Assembly (NCBI RefSeq): GCF_014694375.1
Contig: NZ_JAAUWW010000001.1
Coordinates: 1-64,000 of the forward strand
Direction: 5' to 3'
From: Vibrio sp. S17_S38
GTDB taxonomy: Bacteria; Pseudomonadota; Gammaproteobacteria; Enterobacterales; Vibrionaceae
DNA length: 64,000 nucleotides
Shown here: positions 62,905 through 64,000 of the stretch, one piece after another
Layout of the letters: the number at the start of each line of letters is the position of its first letter
Position numbering within the stretch: the first letter of the stretch is position 1
Program-made: the position numbers and the translations under genes
The notes under the pieces: model-generated
Told to the model about the DNA's origin: nothing
The model's input: the letters and a program-made list of their open reading frames with translations, nothing else
Database searches by the model: none

Positions 62905-64000
62905 TTAGTCGAACTGCTTTACTGGCGGCGGAGCAATTACTTCACGATTACCATTATGACCCGGCGAGCTCACTATACCTTGAACTTCTAATTGCTCGAC
63001 AATACGCGCAGCTCGGTTATAGCCAATTTTAAATCGACGTTGTACACCAGAAACGGAACCACGGCGTGAATCGGTCACAAACTCCACCACTTGGTCGTAA
63101 AGCGGATCCATTTCCTCTTCGCCTTCTAACTGCTCACCTGGAAGCAAGCTTTCTGCGGTAGGTTCGCCATGGATAATTTCATCAATGTAAACCGGTCTGC
63201 CACGTGCTTTCCAATCATTAACAACCGCATGTACATCATCATCTGAAGCAAAAGCACCATGCACACGAACGGTATGATTAGAACCTGGAGGTAAATAAAG
63301 CATGTCACCCATGCCTAATAACGACTCTGCCCCACCTTGATCCAAAATAGTACGTGAATCGGTTTTGGTTGATACTGTAAATGCCACACGAGCGGGAATA
63401 TTAGCTTTAATCAAGCCAGTAATGACATCTACCGATGGTCGTTGTGTAGCAAGCACTAAGTGAATACCCGCAGCACGCGCTTTTTGTGCAAGACGAGCAA
63501 TCAGTTCCTCTACTTTCTTACCCACAACCATGATCAAGTCAGCAAATTCATCCACAATAACCACAATCGATGGCAGCTTTTCTAACAGCGGTGGCATTTC
63601 ATCCATGCTGTCACCTGGTTTCCACAGTGGATCATGAATTGGATGCCCCGCCGCCGCTGCCATTTTGAGTTTCTCGTTGTAGCCTTTAAGGTTACGAACT
63701 CCAACAGCAGATAATAATTTATAACGACGTTCCATTTCGCCAACACACCAACGCAGAGCATTAGATGCATCTTTCATATCAGTCACAACTTCTGAAAGTA
63801 AATGAGGGATGCCTTCATAAATAGACAGTTCCAGCATTTTCGGGTCGATCATGATAAAGCGGACATCTTCTGGCGTTGCTTTATACAAGATACTTAAAAT
63901 CATAACGTTTACGCCAACTGATTTACCCGAACCAGTTGTGCCAGCTACTAATACGTGTGGCATTTTCGCCAAATCAGCCACAACGGCTTCACCCGCAATA
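62905..64000 (-). CDS. ftsK: DNA translocase FtsK, C-terminal part (5' end outside window)
   Basis: Septal DNA pump. The motor and gamma domains are here, about 365 residues. Walker [14 protein letters not shown] is near the window edge, then Walker [35 protein letters not shown], and the winged-helix gamma domain ([29 protein letters not shown]) that reads KOPS sequences. The reading frame is open through the last base of the window, so the start lies beyond 64000; the ORF start near 63981 is a GTG inside the gene. Confidence 0.96.
   Translation of the reverse strand, partial: IAGEAVVADLAKMPHVLVAGTTGSGKSVGVNVMILSILYKATPEDVRFIMIDPKMLELSIYEGIPHLLSEVVTDMKDASNALRWCVGEMERRYKLLSAVGVRNLKGYNEKLKMAAAAGHPIHDPLWKPGDSMDEMPPLLEKLPSIVVIVDEFADLIMVVGKKVEELIARLAQKARAAGIHLVLATQRPSVDVITGLIKANIPARVAFTVSTKTDSRTILDQGGAESLLGMGDMLYLPPGSNHTVRVHGAFASDDDVHAVVNDWKARGRPVYIDEIIHGEPTAESLLPGEQLEGEEEMDPLYDQVVEFVTDSRRGSVSGVQRRFKIGYNRAARIVEQLEVQGIVSSPGHNGNREVIAPPPVKQFD

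Overview
The window is a piece of chromosome from a gammaproteobacterium, most likely a Vibrio or a close Vibrionaceae relative. This rests on gene order and protein character; no database search was possible. The DNA is AT-rich. Fused hisIE, bifunctional hisB, the cydABX-ybgE-ybgC-tol-pal-cpoB order, the ftsK-lolA-rarA-serS order and the bio-htpX and gsk/hns/NhaC-type/his neighbourhoods all fit that group. Most genes are core housekeeping genes on the minus strand.

Layout. (1) 1-5240 is the accessory part. It has the left end of an IS21-family element, a Tat-leader PLP-dependent enzyme split by three copies of a 7-bp repeat, a periplasmic solute-binding protein and a membrane GGDEF-EAL protein. 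(2) 5302-7685 has tRNA-Ser(GGA), a UPF0149 gene and nadA. (3) 7650-16457 is the tol-pal operon (cpoB, pal, tolB, tolA, tolR, tolQ, ybgC) followed upstream by ybgE, cydX, cydB and cydA, with an FNR-type site before cydA. (4) 16881-19174 holds ruvB, ruvA and ruvC with a LexA box before ruvA. (5) 19322-23316 holds aspS and the tRNA wobble-uridine genes cmoA and cmoB. (6) 23459-26806 is a three-gene envelope cluster: lipoprotein retropepsin, inactive transglutaminase with 7 membrane helices, RimK-like ATP-grasp ligase. (7) 26886-31068 holds tdk, cysS, ppiB, lpxH and a YchJ-family gene. (8) 31221-34460 is a marR-emrA-emrB type efflux operon with a recognisable promoter and operator. (9) 34557-42067 is the complete his operon with leader peptide and attenuator. 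(10) 42099-48268 holds an NhaC-type antiporter, hns, gsk, a DUF2057 gene and a porin. (11) 48900-52904 holds dinG, priC, a ybaM-like gene and htpX. (12) 53155-59305 holds a 50-codon ORF, bioDCFB with divergent bioA, and a second retropepsin. (13) 59402-64000 holds serS, rarA, lolA and the C-terminal part of ftsK, cut by the window edge.

How they work together. The his and bio clusters are complete or nearly complete pathways with visible control elements (attenuator, BirA operator). The Tol-Pal, LolA, LpxH and porin genes build the outer membrane. The most unusual content is the first 5.2 kb. There a possibly exported PLP enzyme sits next to an orphan binding protein and a c-di-GMP enzyme of NspS/MbaA-like architecture, and the heptanucleotide repeat sits exactly between the export signal and the catalytic domain. 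Second in interest is the retropepsin, transglutaminase-7TM and ATP-grasp cluster, together with a second retropepsin 32 kb away.
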